From Nemertoderma westbladi (Eukaryota; Xenacoelomorpha; Nemertodermatida; Nemertodermatidae): 35,520 nt of DNA. The position numbers and the translations under genes are program-made. Shown piece by piece: positions 1 through 10,604 of the stretch. The stretch is taken from NCBI GenBank assembly GCA_032718475.1, contig JAUCBJ010008821.1:1-35520 (forward strand). The letters are read 5' to 3'. How positions within the stretch are numbered: the stretch's first letter is position 1; the number at the start of each line of letters is the position of its first letter. Under the pieces are notes generated by a model. The model did not search any database and was not told the origin of the DNA. It worked only from the letters and a program-made list of their open reading frames with translations.

Positions 1-1118
1 ACAGGCCTAAGGTCTAAAGTCAAAGTGTTAATAATTGAATTATAATTATTTATCGTTATATTTGATATTCTACTGGTAAACTCAATTTGTTATTATTATT
101 TGCTTAATATATCGCCAATATTACGGAATCAAGGAAGTTTTACACGACCCACACACAACCATGTAGGTCACTATAACTAAGCATTAGTGATAATCTGGAC
201 AATTGCATCAAATATATGTGTGCCGTCGTACCTCTCACTTAATAAATAATTAATATATGGCGATATTTCAGACCATTAATATAAGCAAAGCTCTTATTAT
301 TAATTACATCACGATTGAGAGTTGTCACAAATTGAGTACTGTAGTGATATCAATATATTTAGACCGAAGACTTGTTACACTACGTTTCCTCTGAAGGGAA
401 ACACAGTCACCAGACTTGAGTCCTTACAGAATGAATTAGTCAGCACACCCTCCCGGTACTGTATGCTAGTAAAATATAATAGATGATCAAATACCGTATT
501 AGACTAAGCGAAATATAGAGCAAATCAATGCATCGTGGCAGAAAGGGGAAATAAACAGATATACTAGAGCGGCCTTCGTTGAAGGTAAACTAGCGCCATT
601 CCCGCTCGATGTATCAGACCGGACATTTTGCTTCATTATTGCATGGTTTATTAAGTAACAGGAAGAAGTCACAATATATTAAAATTGATATTGAAAGAAC
701 GTCTTTTTTATCAAATGCGCTAACAGGCCCATCAGCCAAGAAAATAACACCAGTACCGATGCAGCCATTGCTGTGAGGTAAGATAGTTTAGTCACTTAGG
801 CTTGGGCATAGTAATCATTATCATTTATGTAGAACAATTATTTATTACAGAATTTCAATATTACTTTACACTGTTAGTTTTGACAGTGAGTTATTATATA
901 GCAGATACGGGAACCATTACACAAAATCGATTGTTTTAATTTATACCCGTTTGTTCGAAAAATATGGCTATTTTTGTAAAATGTAAAATATGTCATGCAG
1001 AAGGATCAGTGATACCACCTGTGTTGAAGTTTTCGTTCCAATAGTTTGGAACAATTGATATAGATGTTTACAAGCAAGTAGCAACTGAATGGATTAAGCT
1101 AAAAGAGATTCTGCAGCA
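1..1118. other. AT-rich sequence without a recognisable gene
   Basis: No frame of useful length and no recognisable motif on either strand. It ends at the start of the 36-bp minisatellite. Confidence 0.6.
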
Positions 1119-1468
1119 GAGCCAGTAGGATACAGCAGTGTAGTTCGAGTCGCGGAGCCAGTAGGATACAGCAGTGTAGTTCGAGTCACGGAGACAGTAG
1201 GATACAGCAGGGTAGTTCGAGTCGCTGAGCCAGTAGGATACAGCAGGGTAGTTCGAGTCGCGGAGCCAGTAGGATACATCAGGGTAGTTCGAGTCGCGGA
1301 GCCAGTAGGATACAGCAGGGTAGTTCGAGTCACGGAGACAGTAGGATACAGCAGGGTAGTTCGAGTCGCGGAGCCAGTAGGATATAGCAGGGTAGTTCGA
1401 GTCTCGGAGCCAGTAGGATACAGCAGGGTAGTTCGAGTCGTGGAGCCAGTAGGATACAGCAGGGTAGT
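1119..1468. repeat. Minisatellite M1, 36-bp unit, about 10 copies
   Basis: The core GCCAGTAGGATACAGCAG recurs every 36 bp from 1121 to 1445, followed each time by a GTAGTTCGAGTC block. Units differ by a few substitutions (TCG/TCA, AGCC/AGAC), so they have diverged slightly. Because 36 is a multiple of three, long repetitive frames stay open on both strands; I see these as by-products rather than proteins. The array runs directly into M2 with no spacer. Confidence 0.95.
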
Positions 1469-1990
1469 CCACCCCTACTATAGAAGTAGCGCCCACCCTA
1501 CTATAGAAGTAGCGCCCACCCCTACTATAGAAGTAGCACCCACCCCTACTATAGAAGTAGCGCCCACCCCTACTATAGAAGTAGCGCCCACCCGTACTAT
1601 AGAAGTAGCGCCCACCCCTACTATAGAAGTAGCGCCCACCCCTACTATAGAAGTAGCGCCCACCCCTACTATAGAAGTAGCGCCCACCCCTACTATAGAA
1701 GTAGCGCCCACCCCTACTATAGAAGTAGCGCCCACCCCTACTATAGAGGTAGCGCCAACCCCTACTATAGAGGTAGCGCCAACCCCTACTATAGAAGTAG
1801 CACCCACCCCTACTATAGAAGTAGCGCCCACCCCTACTATAGAAGTAGCGCCCACCCTACTATAGAAGTAGCGACCACCCTTACTATAGAAGTAGCGCCC
1901 ACCCCTAATATAGAAGTAGCGCCCACCCCTACTATAGAAGTAGCGCCCACCCCTACTATAGAAGTAGCGCCCACCCCTACTGTAGAAAGA
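1469..1990. repeat. Minisatellite M2, 24-bp unit, about 21-22 copies
   Basis: Each unit carries CCCCTACTATAGAAGTAGCG. Some copies lack one C (near 1490 and 1855) or carry GAGGTAG instead of GAAGTAG. CTACT and AGTAG within each unit are complementary, so every copy could fold into a small hairpin. Frames encoding an eight-residue periodic peptide (TIEVAPTP type) are open on both strands because the unit is 24 bp. There are no unique spacers, so it is not a CRISPR array. Confidence 0.95.
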
Positions 1991-2387
1991 GGAGCCTTGG
2001 ATCGTCTCCGTCTTCGGCTGACTGTTTGACTTGCTTTTTTTTTTTAAAGAATTACCACTTTATAAAGAAGATATCCGTTCTGCTAATGCAGGACGTCTGC
2101 CACATCTCAGAATCTCTCATAATATCACAGAATCAAGTTCAAATATTGGAAAAACATTATATTAGTCGTTTTAATCGATCTGTTTCCTTCCACATCTTAA
2201 CATATATTTCTCTCAAGGCAATAATACCACCATCAACACCTGGATTAAGAGGCTACAAGTACCGTTTCGAAGTAGGAACGCTGGTGGGTCCACTACCCAC
2301 TAGATAACTAAGACATGTTCAGTTTAGTCTTTGGTGTTGATACCATCTTCCAGGTGGTGTGTCTTAAAAGTGCCTGTGGTGGTGGTG
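1991..2387. other. Non-coding, no feature recognised
   Basis: It contains an 11-nt poly(T) run at 2035-2045. A 93-codon frame at 2026-2307 on the plus strand has no recognisable family or motif and I do not call it a gene. Confidence 0.5.
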
Positions 2388-2480
2388 TTCCCTAAAAGTG
2401 TACACCGATGTAACGATCGTGTTCCCTGGAAGTGTACACCGATGTAACGATGGTGTTCCCTCCCTGGAAGTGCACACCGA
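2388..2480. repeat. Short imperfect tandem repeat, about 34-bp unit, 3 copies
   Basis: Blocks of GTGTTCCCT followed by AAGTGTACACCGATGTAACG recur three times with small changes; the last copy is truncated (AAGTGCACACCG). It lies just upstream of the first R1 repeat. Confidence 0.75.
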
Positions 2481-2494
2481 AAACCGATGAGAAA

Positions 2495-2745
2495 CTGTGG
2501 GGCGAGCCACGAAGTGAGTGAGCCTTAGCGTAGGGGTACCATTAATCAACCTGTCGGTCTGTCGCGTTTTTTTTCAGTATTTTATTTTAAACGATAATAA
2601 CTCGGCCAATCCTTGATGAAATCTATCCAAACTTGGTACACATGTTGTTTGGCAAAAGTTTGAAAATTTTCCAAGTAGAATTTGCGTGGGGCCTTCGTGC
2701 AGCATCAGTGTAACTGTTATTGCAGTTATAATAAATTTATTTATC
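2495..2745 (+). repeat. Dispersed repeat R1, copy 1
   Basis: This segment is the same family as 12178-12465. Shared landmarks in order are GTGGGGCGAG near the start, AATAACTCGGCCAA, TATCCAAACTTGG, TTTTCCAAGT, TTTGCGTGGGG followed by CTTCGTGCAGCAT, and TTGCAGTTATAATAAATTTA at the end. The two copies are in the same orientation and clearly diverged. No protein is evident, so it is probably a non-autonomous mobile element or a decayed fragment of one. Confidence 0.85.
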
Positions 2746-3360
2746 CAAATTTAAAATGCGTTAAATTATTATTACTGTAGGATAAATCAGCTGGGTTTCT
2801 GACAAATTTTGCAATACATTGGGGCTGTCTGCCAATCTGCATGTACCATGTGTACCGGTACTGTCAGGCTGTACTCAATCCCTGAATCGAGAATCCTGCA
2901 ATCAGTCAATACTGCAATACTGGTCAGCCGGTACCATACACTGCAGACATGCCATATCATGTAATCTAATTAAACATGGCCCCGGCAACCCTTGCGGTGA
3001 TTATAGTTTAGGCCTAATTAGCCCAGTACAGGCACCGGTAATAATAATATAACAGTTTAGATAGTTACCGCTAATCATTCAGTCATTGGCACGGTACACC
3101 GTATTGCTGTACTGCCGTTGTAGTGCGCACCGTAGGTGCCACCCTACTACCGGTACCAGCTGACCGGTGGCAACTAGCACTTGCACAGCAACAGCACTAC
3201 CGGCGATACACAGGTTGGAATTTATGTAGAGTTTGCTCAACAGTACAGATATAAAATAGTTATCTAAATTATATATATTACTATTGACAAGTATTGAAAT
3301 ATATATCGTTATTCGTGTTATCAGTATTTGCAACATCTGACATTGAAGAGGTGAGAGAAG
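2746..3360. other. Non-coding, rich in ACCGGT/GGTACC palindromes
   Basis: No gene seen. It holds perfect TACCGGTA at 2853-2860 and 3148-3155 and TAGGCCTA at 3009-3016. The sequence after R1 copy 2 (12.47-13.1 kb) has the same texture, so flanking DNA may be part of a larger repeat. Confidence 0.45.
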
Positions 3361-3819
3361 ATGAATACCGGCACTCAACAAAACCAACGCTTATCACAGG
3401 TCGGTATGGTTACCTCGAAACCGGCGCGACTGTCCACTCGAATACAACTTCAAAACACAAACGCCAACAATAAACTGAAAGCGAATCGAACGTCTTCAGA
3501 AGAATCTGTCATTGGGACGAAGAAAAGGAAGCCAAAACCACGGGAATGGACCACAGCTAAGATTGAATGCTCCCATTGTCAGAGTTCCTGAACCGAAATT
3601 GAAACACCAATTGCCGATGTGCTTGATCTCTCAAACCAAAACTTCCTCTGCGGGGTTTGCGCGGCAGTAAAGATTGAAAGTCTGGAAGCTGGCATCCCTA
3701 GGTATTATTATTATAAAGAGCGTCAGCCTGCGTTTGATAAATATATTTTAATACAAAACAGGTCGAATGCAAAGAGGCTTATAATGAAGACGAGTACTGC
3801 ATTGATTATATTCCTATAA
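3361..3819 (+). pseudogene. Decayed ORF1/zinc-finger-like frame of a retrotransposon
   Basis: One frame runs from ATG 3361 to TAA 3819, interrupted by a single TGA at 3589-3591. The N-terminal half is basic and low in hydrophobics (KKRKPKPREW). It is followed by a Cys pair (CSHC), then NFLCGVCA and the helix-like VKIESLEAG. Two Cys pairs followed by a start of coiled coil are typical of the PHD-like finger in ORF1 of CR1-type LINEs, where a Trp codon would sit at the stop; TGG to TGA would explain the break. Family assignment is inference. It could also be an exon of an unrelated zinc-binding gene. Confidence 0.4.
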
Positions 3820-4599
3820 ACCACCTGGCTTTGCATATTGAACGTGCGTTTGGAAATAAGTTCATGCTACCCTTCCGTGGGTGGTAGATGTCGCGGTTAT
3901 GTATTGGTGGGTGGGGGGAGGGGTGGGGGGGGGTGCAGATTAAAAGGGGTGAACACGTACTGTCCCCCTTTCTTTGATTAATTGGTGGTGTGGGTTAATC
4001 CCTCATAACCTGATTTTGTGATACATTCGCAACAATTTTAATTTGTATCTCATAACTGGGCCTCGTGCTGCGCGAAGGCCCCACGAACGTGTTTGTTTAT
4101 GTATTGATTAATTTCACCACACGATGAATTGACATACTTTCCGGCATAATGAACTTCCAAGTTGTAAAAATAAAGTGTATTTTTGACGTAGTGGGTTTCA
4201 ACTCCCTTACCGATCCAGTAACTACAAACAGAAACAGATAGGCTTTACATTGTAAAACTAAACTCTAGTATATTTATTGATTTATGTAATATATTATTTT
4301 TGTAAACAACGCATTGGACGAACTTACTGATGTAGTTTTAGGCAATTGTTCCCTTTTCCTGGTTTAACAGTAATTATACATTATTATTTATTTAATATCA
4401 ACATAAAACATGTAAATTTTGTGCAAAAAATGTTTTTTTCCTTCTTTTTTTCTTTATCGATTATTAAATATTCTGATACTGTTATCGAAGGAATCTGTTA
4501 TTCAGTTGTATAATTATTGTCCTTTGATTACCATGTTATATAATAACATATATAGTAGTTTATTTAGTACTGCTAACCATATAAAATGGTGAGCCGATT
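3820..4599. other. Non-coding; G-rich tract and a GC hairpin
   Basis: A G-rich stretch lies at about 3907-3933 (GGGTGGGGGGAGGGGTGGGG, then G9). At about 4059-4082, GGGCCTCG and CGAAGGCCC pair almost perfectly, making a hairpin. The strand complementary to it contains GTGGGGCCTTCG, the same core as near the 3' end of R1, but the rest of R1 is not found here. No gene seen. Confidence 0.5.
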
Positions 4600-4777
4600 T
4601 CCGGAAATCGATAAAACACAGCCCATTGGCGTTTTAACACTAGAACAAGCATATTTCTGGGCGCGAATTAGGAAGCCCTGGTTCGATCCCTAGATGGGGG
4701 CACCACTGTTTGGGCACAGTGCTTTAAATGCTGCTTTCATCTTTCAGTGGTCCATAAATGGGAGCCAAGTCAACTTG
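4600..4777 (+). mobile_element. Candidate tRNA-derived SINE remnant
   Basis: CTGGTTCGATCCC at about 4678 is a good RNA polymerase III B-box (GGTTCGANNCC). It is followed by a segment with TGTTTGGGCACAGTGCTTTA, which resembles the tail of a second candidate at 10.6-10.75 kb (TGTTTGGGAAAGAAGTGTGC). I could not find a clean A-box upstream, so the head may be truncated. The 63-bp minisatellite starts directly downstream. Confidence 0.4.
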
Positions 4778-5092
4778 GGAAACAGAGTGGAAGGGTTTAC
4801 CGTGGAAGATTACCCATAGTGGTGAACAGCCATTCCTTTAGGAAACAAAGTGTAAGTGTTTACTGTGGAAGATCACCCATGGTGGTGAATAGGCATTCCT
4901 TTAGGAAACTGAGTGGAAGGGTTTATTGTGGAAGATTACCCATGGTGGGGAACAGGCATTCCTTTAGGAAACAGAGTGGAAGGGTTTATTGTGGAAGATC
5001 ACCCATGGTGGTGAACAGGCATTCTTTTAGGAAACAGAGTGGAAGGGTTTACTGTGGAAGATCACCCATGGTGGTGAACAGGCATTCATTGG
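4778..5092. repeat. Minisatellite M3, 63-bp unit, 5 copies
   Basis: GGAAACAGAG (or a close variant) starts at 4778, 4841, 4904, 4967 and 5030, exactly 63 bp apart. Each unit continues with TGGAAGGGTTTACTGTGG, then a GATCACCCATGGTGGTGAAC block. 63 bp is 21 codons, so the plus-strand frame 4747-5097 stays open as a 21-residue periodic peptide. This could be a byproduct; I do not call it a gene. The array probably grew from the tail of the adjacent SINE-like piece. Confidence 0.95.
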
Positions 5093-5548
5093 CTTAACGA
5101 GCCTAAAAGATTCTCCCATTCACATATGGCTATTTCCAATTCGTGTTTAAAACGTCTGATATGTCGGATATCAGTTTCTCTATTGCTTACAGTGTCGATT
5201 TCGCAGAAATAAAACCATATTGTTCCCTAAACATTCTTCTAGACTTCTATTTACGAACAATTACATATTAATTAGATAATAATGATGTTATTAATAATAA
5301 TAATTGAGGACCTTTGGAGCGTTTTACAAATGCCATAGCTCGATAAAGGCACTACAGATTTTCAAAAAATGTATTTTTCTCTCAAACATAAAATTATAAT
5401 TTTATAAAATAAAAAGATTGCCGCCAGGATACGATACATTTGTCCATCCTTGTATATTTTTTAGTATTCCATGGTTATCATGGTATTCATTTTAGAACTT
5501 TTCAAATATAGATATTATGGTGGCAAACAACTGCATTGCCTCTCCTCT
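5093..5548. other. AT-rich, no feature recognised
   Basis: No open frame of note, no motif and no repeat seen. Confidence 0.5.
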
Positions 5549-5735
5549 CTCACACAGGGCGGTATGTGAGAAATGAATGACATGACGTTGTTTGTTAATC
5601 CTCTCACACATTAAAATTATTATGTGTGTGTAGGTTGACATGAGTCACTGGTGTCGTTTCTCACACATAAGTAGGGGTGAGTGTGTGGGTGTTCATATGC
5701 AAGTTACTGGTGTCAATCCACTCACACACTGCTGC
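5549..5735. repeat. Degenerate tandem repeat, about 54-61-bp unit, 4 blocks
   Basis: CTCACACA starts at 5549, 5603, 5660 and 5721. The first three blocks also contain a TGTGAG- or TGTGTG-type segment that can pair with CTCACACA, and blocks two and three share ACTGGTGTC. The units are strongly diverged, so this is an old array. Confidence 0.6.
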
Positions 5736-5949
5736 ACTGTTTGATTATAATATTCAGATATCAGAAGAGAAATTCAAATAGTGTTTGATGTTAGGCCTAT
5801 ACATGGTTATAACCCTTAAGACCATTATAGGTTGTTCGACCTTTTAGTATGTACGGGGGACTTGGCCTACTTCATGTTGCAGGGGTAGTACAGTGCTTGG
5901 GGGATTTAGAAGACAGAAACATCAATTAGCAGATATATAGACTGATATG

Positions 5950-6500
5950 CCTACTACTAGTACTACTACTACTAGGTCGAGCGAACTCGGACAGTGGAAA
6001 TGAGATCCTTCCAGGCTTCCCGATTCTCCATAGTTGTCGCAATTTCGTTTCTCCCAAGTTCAGTATCCCTTTCAAGTTGATCTATATATGTTATGGCCGG
6101 TCGTCCACGACTACGCTTTCCATGAGTTGGTTGCCAGAAAAGTAGATCTGGTATGACCTCGTCTTTACTTCGCCAGCAGTGCCCACTGAATCTTAATCAG
6201 CGTACACGGAGGGTGGTTGATACAGGTGGTATTGTACCATAAAGCTCGGCGTTTGTCATGTGTTGTCTCCAGCTGATGTTTAGGGCTGCCCTTAGTAGTC
6301 TTGTGTAGCAACCATCAATTCGTTGTTCAAGTGATTTAGTCAGTGTCCAGGTTTCACCCCCGTATAAAAATACACTTTCCACTGTGGCTCGAAATAACTT
6401 AGTCTCCAGGTGCCTGGAGAGGTCTGATTTCCAGATGGTTTCCATTTTTGATAGAGCTACCTAAGCCTTTGCTTTCCTAACTTCTATGTCTCTACAGCTT
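5950..6500 (-). pseudogene. LINE A: 3' end of a non-LTR retrotransposon, thumb and C-terminal region
   Basis: Reading on the minus strand, RDIEVRKAKA, a stop where Trp is expected, then KMETIWKSDLSR, LFRATVESVFLYGGETWTLT and RLLRAALNISWRQH are visible. These are followed in another frame by GHCWRSKDEV, LLFWQPTHGKRSRGRP and ENREAWKDLIS. This is the conserved post-RT region of a LINE polyprotein, with the GHCWR and W-P-HG-RGRP signature. The RT core and endonuclease are absent, as expected of a 5'-truncated insertion. The element ends at a (TAG)n-type tail (5950-5974, seen as CTA repeats on the plus strand), the kind of microsatellite 3' tail used by several LINE clades. At least one nonsense change and one frameshift make it dead. 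Confidence 0.85.
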
Positions 6501-7684
6501 AACTACAATTCATTTCTTTAATTTAACGACATTCGTTTGTTTTCACTCCATCGTTGTGGAACAAAATACTGACATACACAGTTAGTAAACCAAGGCTGAT
6601 ATCAGAGCGGAGAACCAATTAGTGATCATTCATCAATATTTATTATTACAAAAAATCTCGCGCTGTTTGCTAACTGGTAGGCCTAATATTCTGATACTGC
6701 AGTATTATTAAGGACCGTGACAGATACATGACATGACATTATGTTACTTTGTAAAATCATGTCAACCGGGATACTAATTAACTGTTAATAACGAACCTGT
6801 CTACTATAGACTCGGTAGTATTTATCTAAAGCTGAGGCCGGCAAAAACACGATGTATGTCTATAATATATTAATTTATTTACTGTATATATTTTGTATAA
6901 CCACTAAATGAATGGCTTGAGAACACGTTCATGTATTAGAAAATCGTAAACGCAACTATTTATCAATTAGTATCCAGTTGTTGAATAAAAAAGTTGGGAA
7001 CGATTCGATGTGCGATATTCGAAATATTTGCATATTTTCAACATTATGGAACTCGAAATTAAATACCCACAGCTACACTTTGTCAGCTGAACAACATTTC
7101 ACTACTTATTGTCAATTATTGGAGTTATATTGTTCTTTTTAGGATAATTATTTATTCCAAAATTTCAATATTAATCAACATTGTAAGTTTTGTCAGGGAG
7201 TTATTATAATATAGTGCTTTAGGTTATATTAGACATTAAAATCATTAAATATGGACTAGGTATTATGGGTTTTTCATTTGTATGTGATTTGTTATATAAA
7301 GATATTTGAAGATTTGTAACTTATATTACAAATCGATATATGCTGCACAATTACTTATTTTGTTAACATTTATTAAATTCGCCTAAAATAATTCATAGCA
7401 AAACTCCATACCGGTAATAGCTAATGTCTTGACTGCTTCAAATACTAACACAAGCCGAGGTGGCTCCAATTAGTTATCATACACCTTTGAAATGTTGAAC
7501 TGTGGGATGACTAATATGATATTAATTAGTATTAGATTATCTCATACTATTATAATTCTCTGATACCTACTGACCCGAGCACCAATTAATTATCGTACTT
7601 AGGCTTAATTATCATATACATATATGTTATAGTACATTATGATAATGCTCTCCATAGCGAAAAATATTAACCGCCCCTATTTGG
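6501..7684. other. AT-rich, no gene recognised
   Basis: Only short random frames. It contains one TAGGCCTA (6678-6685) and one TACCGGTA (7409-7416). Confidence 0.5.
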
Positions 7685-7823
7685 GCTCGAACCCGGTACC
7701 AAGGTTTCAAACTTAGCATCCTCGCATAGCGAATAAATCTTCTACCTGGTAGCTCAGTGGTCTTAAGACACACACTCGGCTGCTGATAACCGCAAGTTTG
7801 AAACCTGGGTACCGGGTTCGAGC
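7685..7823. mobile_element. Inverted repeat enclosing a tRNA-like (SINE) sequence
   Basis: The 30-nt arm 7685-7714 (begins GCTCGAACCCGGTACC) is the reverse complement of 7794-7823 with one mismatch. Between them, TGGTAGCTCAGTGG (7748-7761) is a near-perfect polymerase III A-box. The right arm carries AGTTTGAAACC, a degraded B-box, about 35 nt later, so 7745-7805 looks like the head of a tRNA-derived SINE. The left arm is the same B-box region inverted, so two SINE heads may lie face to face with one truncated. I do not call a functional tRNA gene because the acceptor stem is not convincing. Confidence 0.6.
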
Positions 7824-8300
7824 TGATTGGTCTCAAAAAAAATATATAACTGATATCTGTTCTATTGACTTTCATTTATTATTTTGGTTAAAATAAGCGG
7901 CACTGTAAACTGCTCCTTTTGATTTGACATTGATAATTTAACATTGCGATGAGATATTTATAAGTCCACATGTAATTTGTGTACATTATCTCTCTCCCCT
8001 GTCAGTTTTTTCAGGAACACAACTATTAAAAAACTTCGCAATCCCAGTTGCAGTTGTCACAACCATAAATAAGCACGAGGCTGTAACCCAAAACACAGTG
8101 GCAATGCACGGAATAACAAAGCCCCCATTAAAAAGTTCATTAACATCGGGTTATCTGACACATGCCATGAATTTTATGTAAATTCTGTATCGCGAAATAT
8201 CGTGTAAATTGCTGACATATTAGGTTGTATTTCAAGATCTAACTTTATCTTACCCGCTATAGGAATGGTCAGAGCGTCAGAACAAACATCCAAACCTATA
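7824..8300. other. No feature recognised
   Basis: AT-rich sequence with no coding signal. A half unit of the following minisatellite (AACATCCAAACCTATA) is present just before 8301. Confidence 0.45.
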
Positions 8301-8490
8301 GAACCAGGGATTTAAAGCAATAATAACATCAAAAACTAATGAACCAGGGATTTAAAACAATAACCGAACATCCAAAACTAATGAACCAGGGATTTAAAAC
8401 AATATCCGAACATCCAAAACTAAAAGAATCAGATATTTTTAGCAATAACCGAACATTCAAATAAAAGAACCAGGGATTTAAAGCAATAAC
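8301..8490. repeat. Minisatellite M4, 40-42-bp unit, 5 copies
   Basis: GAACCAGGGATTTAAA starts at 8301, 8341, 8383, 8425 (variant GAATCAGATATTTTTA) and 8467. The second half of each unit is CCGAACATCCAAAACTA or a variant. Confidence 0.95.
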
Positions 8491-8639
8491 AAATTATCAT
8501 CAAGAGAGTGATAATTAAATAAGGATTGGTTTCAACAAATTGGAAAGTCGCTATAGTAAGCTACGTAGAGGGGCATCCCAGTAAGAGTCCCATTGGTTGG
8601 TTATATGACATGTTTTATAATAAACAATATAGTGCCACC

Positions 8640-9075
8640 TATCGGGTATGGGCAGCATTGGATGGCTATTTAGAGCAGCAATAGAATCAGTAATCCTATA
8701 TGGGGGTTCATGTTCGGCTCTAACTGCTGATGATACCAAATCGCAGGGTTGATTGTGTCAAATACAATGCACAGTGCACACATCTCCAACCAGTCATTAT
8801 ATAACATTAGAGGTGTCTCATTGGTCTTCACAAGCTTGAGACTTGAACATAGCCGCCTCCGTTTTGCAGGGCATTGCTTTCGCCGTAAGGACCAGCCAGT
8901 GCACAATCTTTCGCTTTGGCAGCTCCATGGATAAAATAAACATGGCAGACTAGCCCATGACTTTTCTTGAGGCGCCTATTAAAAAAAGACACTGGCCTTG
9001 AAGATGCGGATACTCTCGTAAAAGTCGTGGGGGGTAGGGAGTTATGGAAGCGCAATTTTGTCAACAAGCTGGCAT
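8640..9075 (+). pseudogene. LINE C: post-RT fragment of the same family as LINE B
   Basis: Across shifting plus-strand frames one can read GWLFRAAIESVILYGGSCSA, then SAHISNQSLYNIRGVSLV, LRFAGHCFRRKDQPVHN, and finally KKDTGLEDADTLVK with GGREL. These match in order the minus-strand protein of LINE B at 13.5-13.9 kb (SNQTLYNIGGVSLV, FAGHCFRHEDQPVHN, KDTGLEDADNLANV). Several frameshifts and stops show it is dead. Only the thumb and C-terminal part is kept, consistent with 5' truncation. Confidence 0.85.
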
Positions 9076-10540
9076 AGCCTTTTTAATGCCCACTCTATCA
9101 CAGCGAGTCAATTGTGGATTGCATGATGGTGGTACAAATATTTTGTTAATCCATTATAGCAACTCAATGTGTAGCTGTAATACCCCCATCTTATGGAGGA
9201 CACTTATGACAATGTTAATTTCACATCACATATTTTTGTTGGAGACGATTATTATATTATGTAAGTGTAGTTGAATGTATTTGGCTGGAAGTTGAATTTA
9301 ATACAAGCATTGCAATTGAGGAACTTGAGGGTTTTATAATAACTATTTACATACTTGTGTGTAAAGTAGCACTTTACAGTGTGATGATCCGAGTAGCTTT
9401 GTTACACGAACGAATGTTAGTGAGTGAGTGAAAATAAAGCCACGAGGATCAGAACACTATAAAGTACTTTGCAACAAGTATGTATGTAGTTTTTTTAACA
9501 TTACGAAATGATTGTATATATATTATAAGTGATAGAAACTGCCACAAATTAAATTAGTTGCTGTATAAATAAATGTAAAAATGACATATATTATGTTATA
9601 AATAATATCTTATATTGTTATACGTGTTAAGTGTTAAGTGTTATAAGCTTATATTTATGGTGGCTTTTGGAGCCATGCTAATAATATAGCTACTGGTTAT
9701 TAATAGTTATACCCCGCCTACCGGTAGGTAATGCAGTAGGCCTATCTGGCTGTCAGGCAATTAATAACAAATACGAACTATTGTTTATGGGGTAACAATG
9801 ACGGGCGTGACTGTAAATTCGCTCTATTGGGCCATTACGACATAATAATACACCAATACAATATTAAATGTACGTACAGGCCAATACAATACTGTAATGT
9901 CCTCTAAAGGTGTAAAGTGCTAAATAACAACTCGCTGTAAATACTAACGGCATTGACTAATGATACAATTTTGTATTAAAATATATTACAACAAGGAATT
10001 TAAGATTGATTTTGATGAAGAAGTATTTCGTCCGATTAATTTTTAAAATTAATTTCCCTGTATAAAACTTCATCTTCGCTACGAAATAGCACAATCTATA
10101 ATTTTTTTGTTGCATCCGCAGACTATTCTGAACTCGACTGCAATAAGGAATGAAATCTTATAAGGAATCAATAGATAGATCAAATAGAATGTTCGCTGCC
10201 AATATTAATCTGAACCTATAAAACTACATTTTACTATTTGGGCCAATATGATTGATAGCAACACATGCCAGCCACCACGATTTATTTAGTAGCATCATAA
10301 CATGTGTTTGGCTGAGACTATCAGGAATTTGGGATGGATAGAATGTCAAAAATGGCAGTACAGTTAACCAATACCATTAATGACCACCAGCTACCAGGAC
10401 ACATGCTGTCCCTCCATTGGTCGATCTATCCCCTTGCCCAAACCTACCTTCCCCTGTTCTATGCTTGCTTCTACCCTGAGATGAGCTGTGCGATGGCATC
10501 TCTCCCTGTGGCTGGCAGTGTATATTGCCTTTGTTGGTTG
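9076..10540. other. Non-coding AT-rich stretch
   Basis: No gene seen. There is a near-palindrome ATTAATTTT/AAAATTAAT at about 10037-10055, a TAGGCCTA at 9737 and a TACCGGTA at 9719. The 82-codon frame 10334-10582 has no family signature and ends inside a hairpin, so it is probably chance. Confidence 0.45.
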
Positions 10541-10572
10541 TTAGGTGACATTATATTGGTAATGTCACCTAA
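10541..10572. repeat. Perfect 12-bp hairpin
   Basis: TTAGGTGACATT (10541-10552) pairs perfectly with AATGTCACCTAA (10561-10572) round an 8-nt loop. Allowing a single-nucleotide bulge, GTTG/CAAC outside the stem lengthens it by four pairs. Confidence 0.8.
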
Positions 10573-10604
10573 TCAACTATAATTGGTAAAAAGCCACTTT
10601 CCCC

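Noticed and set aside
1068-1865. Long repetitive open frames on both strands over the minisatellites (125-142 codons)
   Set aside because: Unit lengths of 36 and 24 bp are multiples of three, so frames stay open automatically on both strands. No signal peptide or non-repeat domain supports a protein.
1469-1990. Possible CRISPR array
   Set aside because: The 24-bp units are contiguous with no unique spacers and the context is animal DNA.
4747-5097. 116-codon frame with a 21-residue repeat
   Set aside because: Explained by the 63-bp minisatellite; no other evidence of a gene.
7740-7810. Functional tRNA gene
   Set aside because: A-box and a weak B-box are present, but I could not form a convincing acceptor stem and the T-loop is degraded (TTTGAAA). 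SINE remnant preferred.
10334-10582. 82-codon frame MDRMSKM...
   Set aside because: No recognisable motif; its end runs through a perfect hairpin; composition fits chance.
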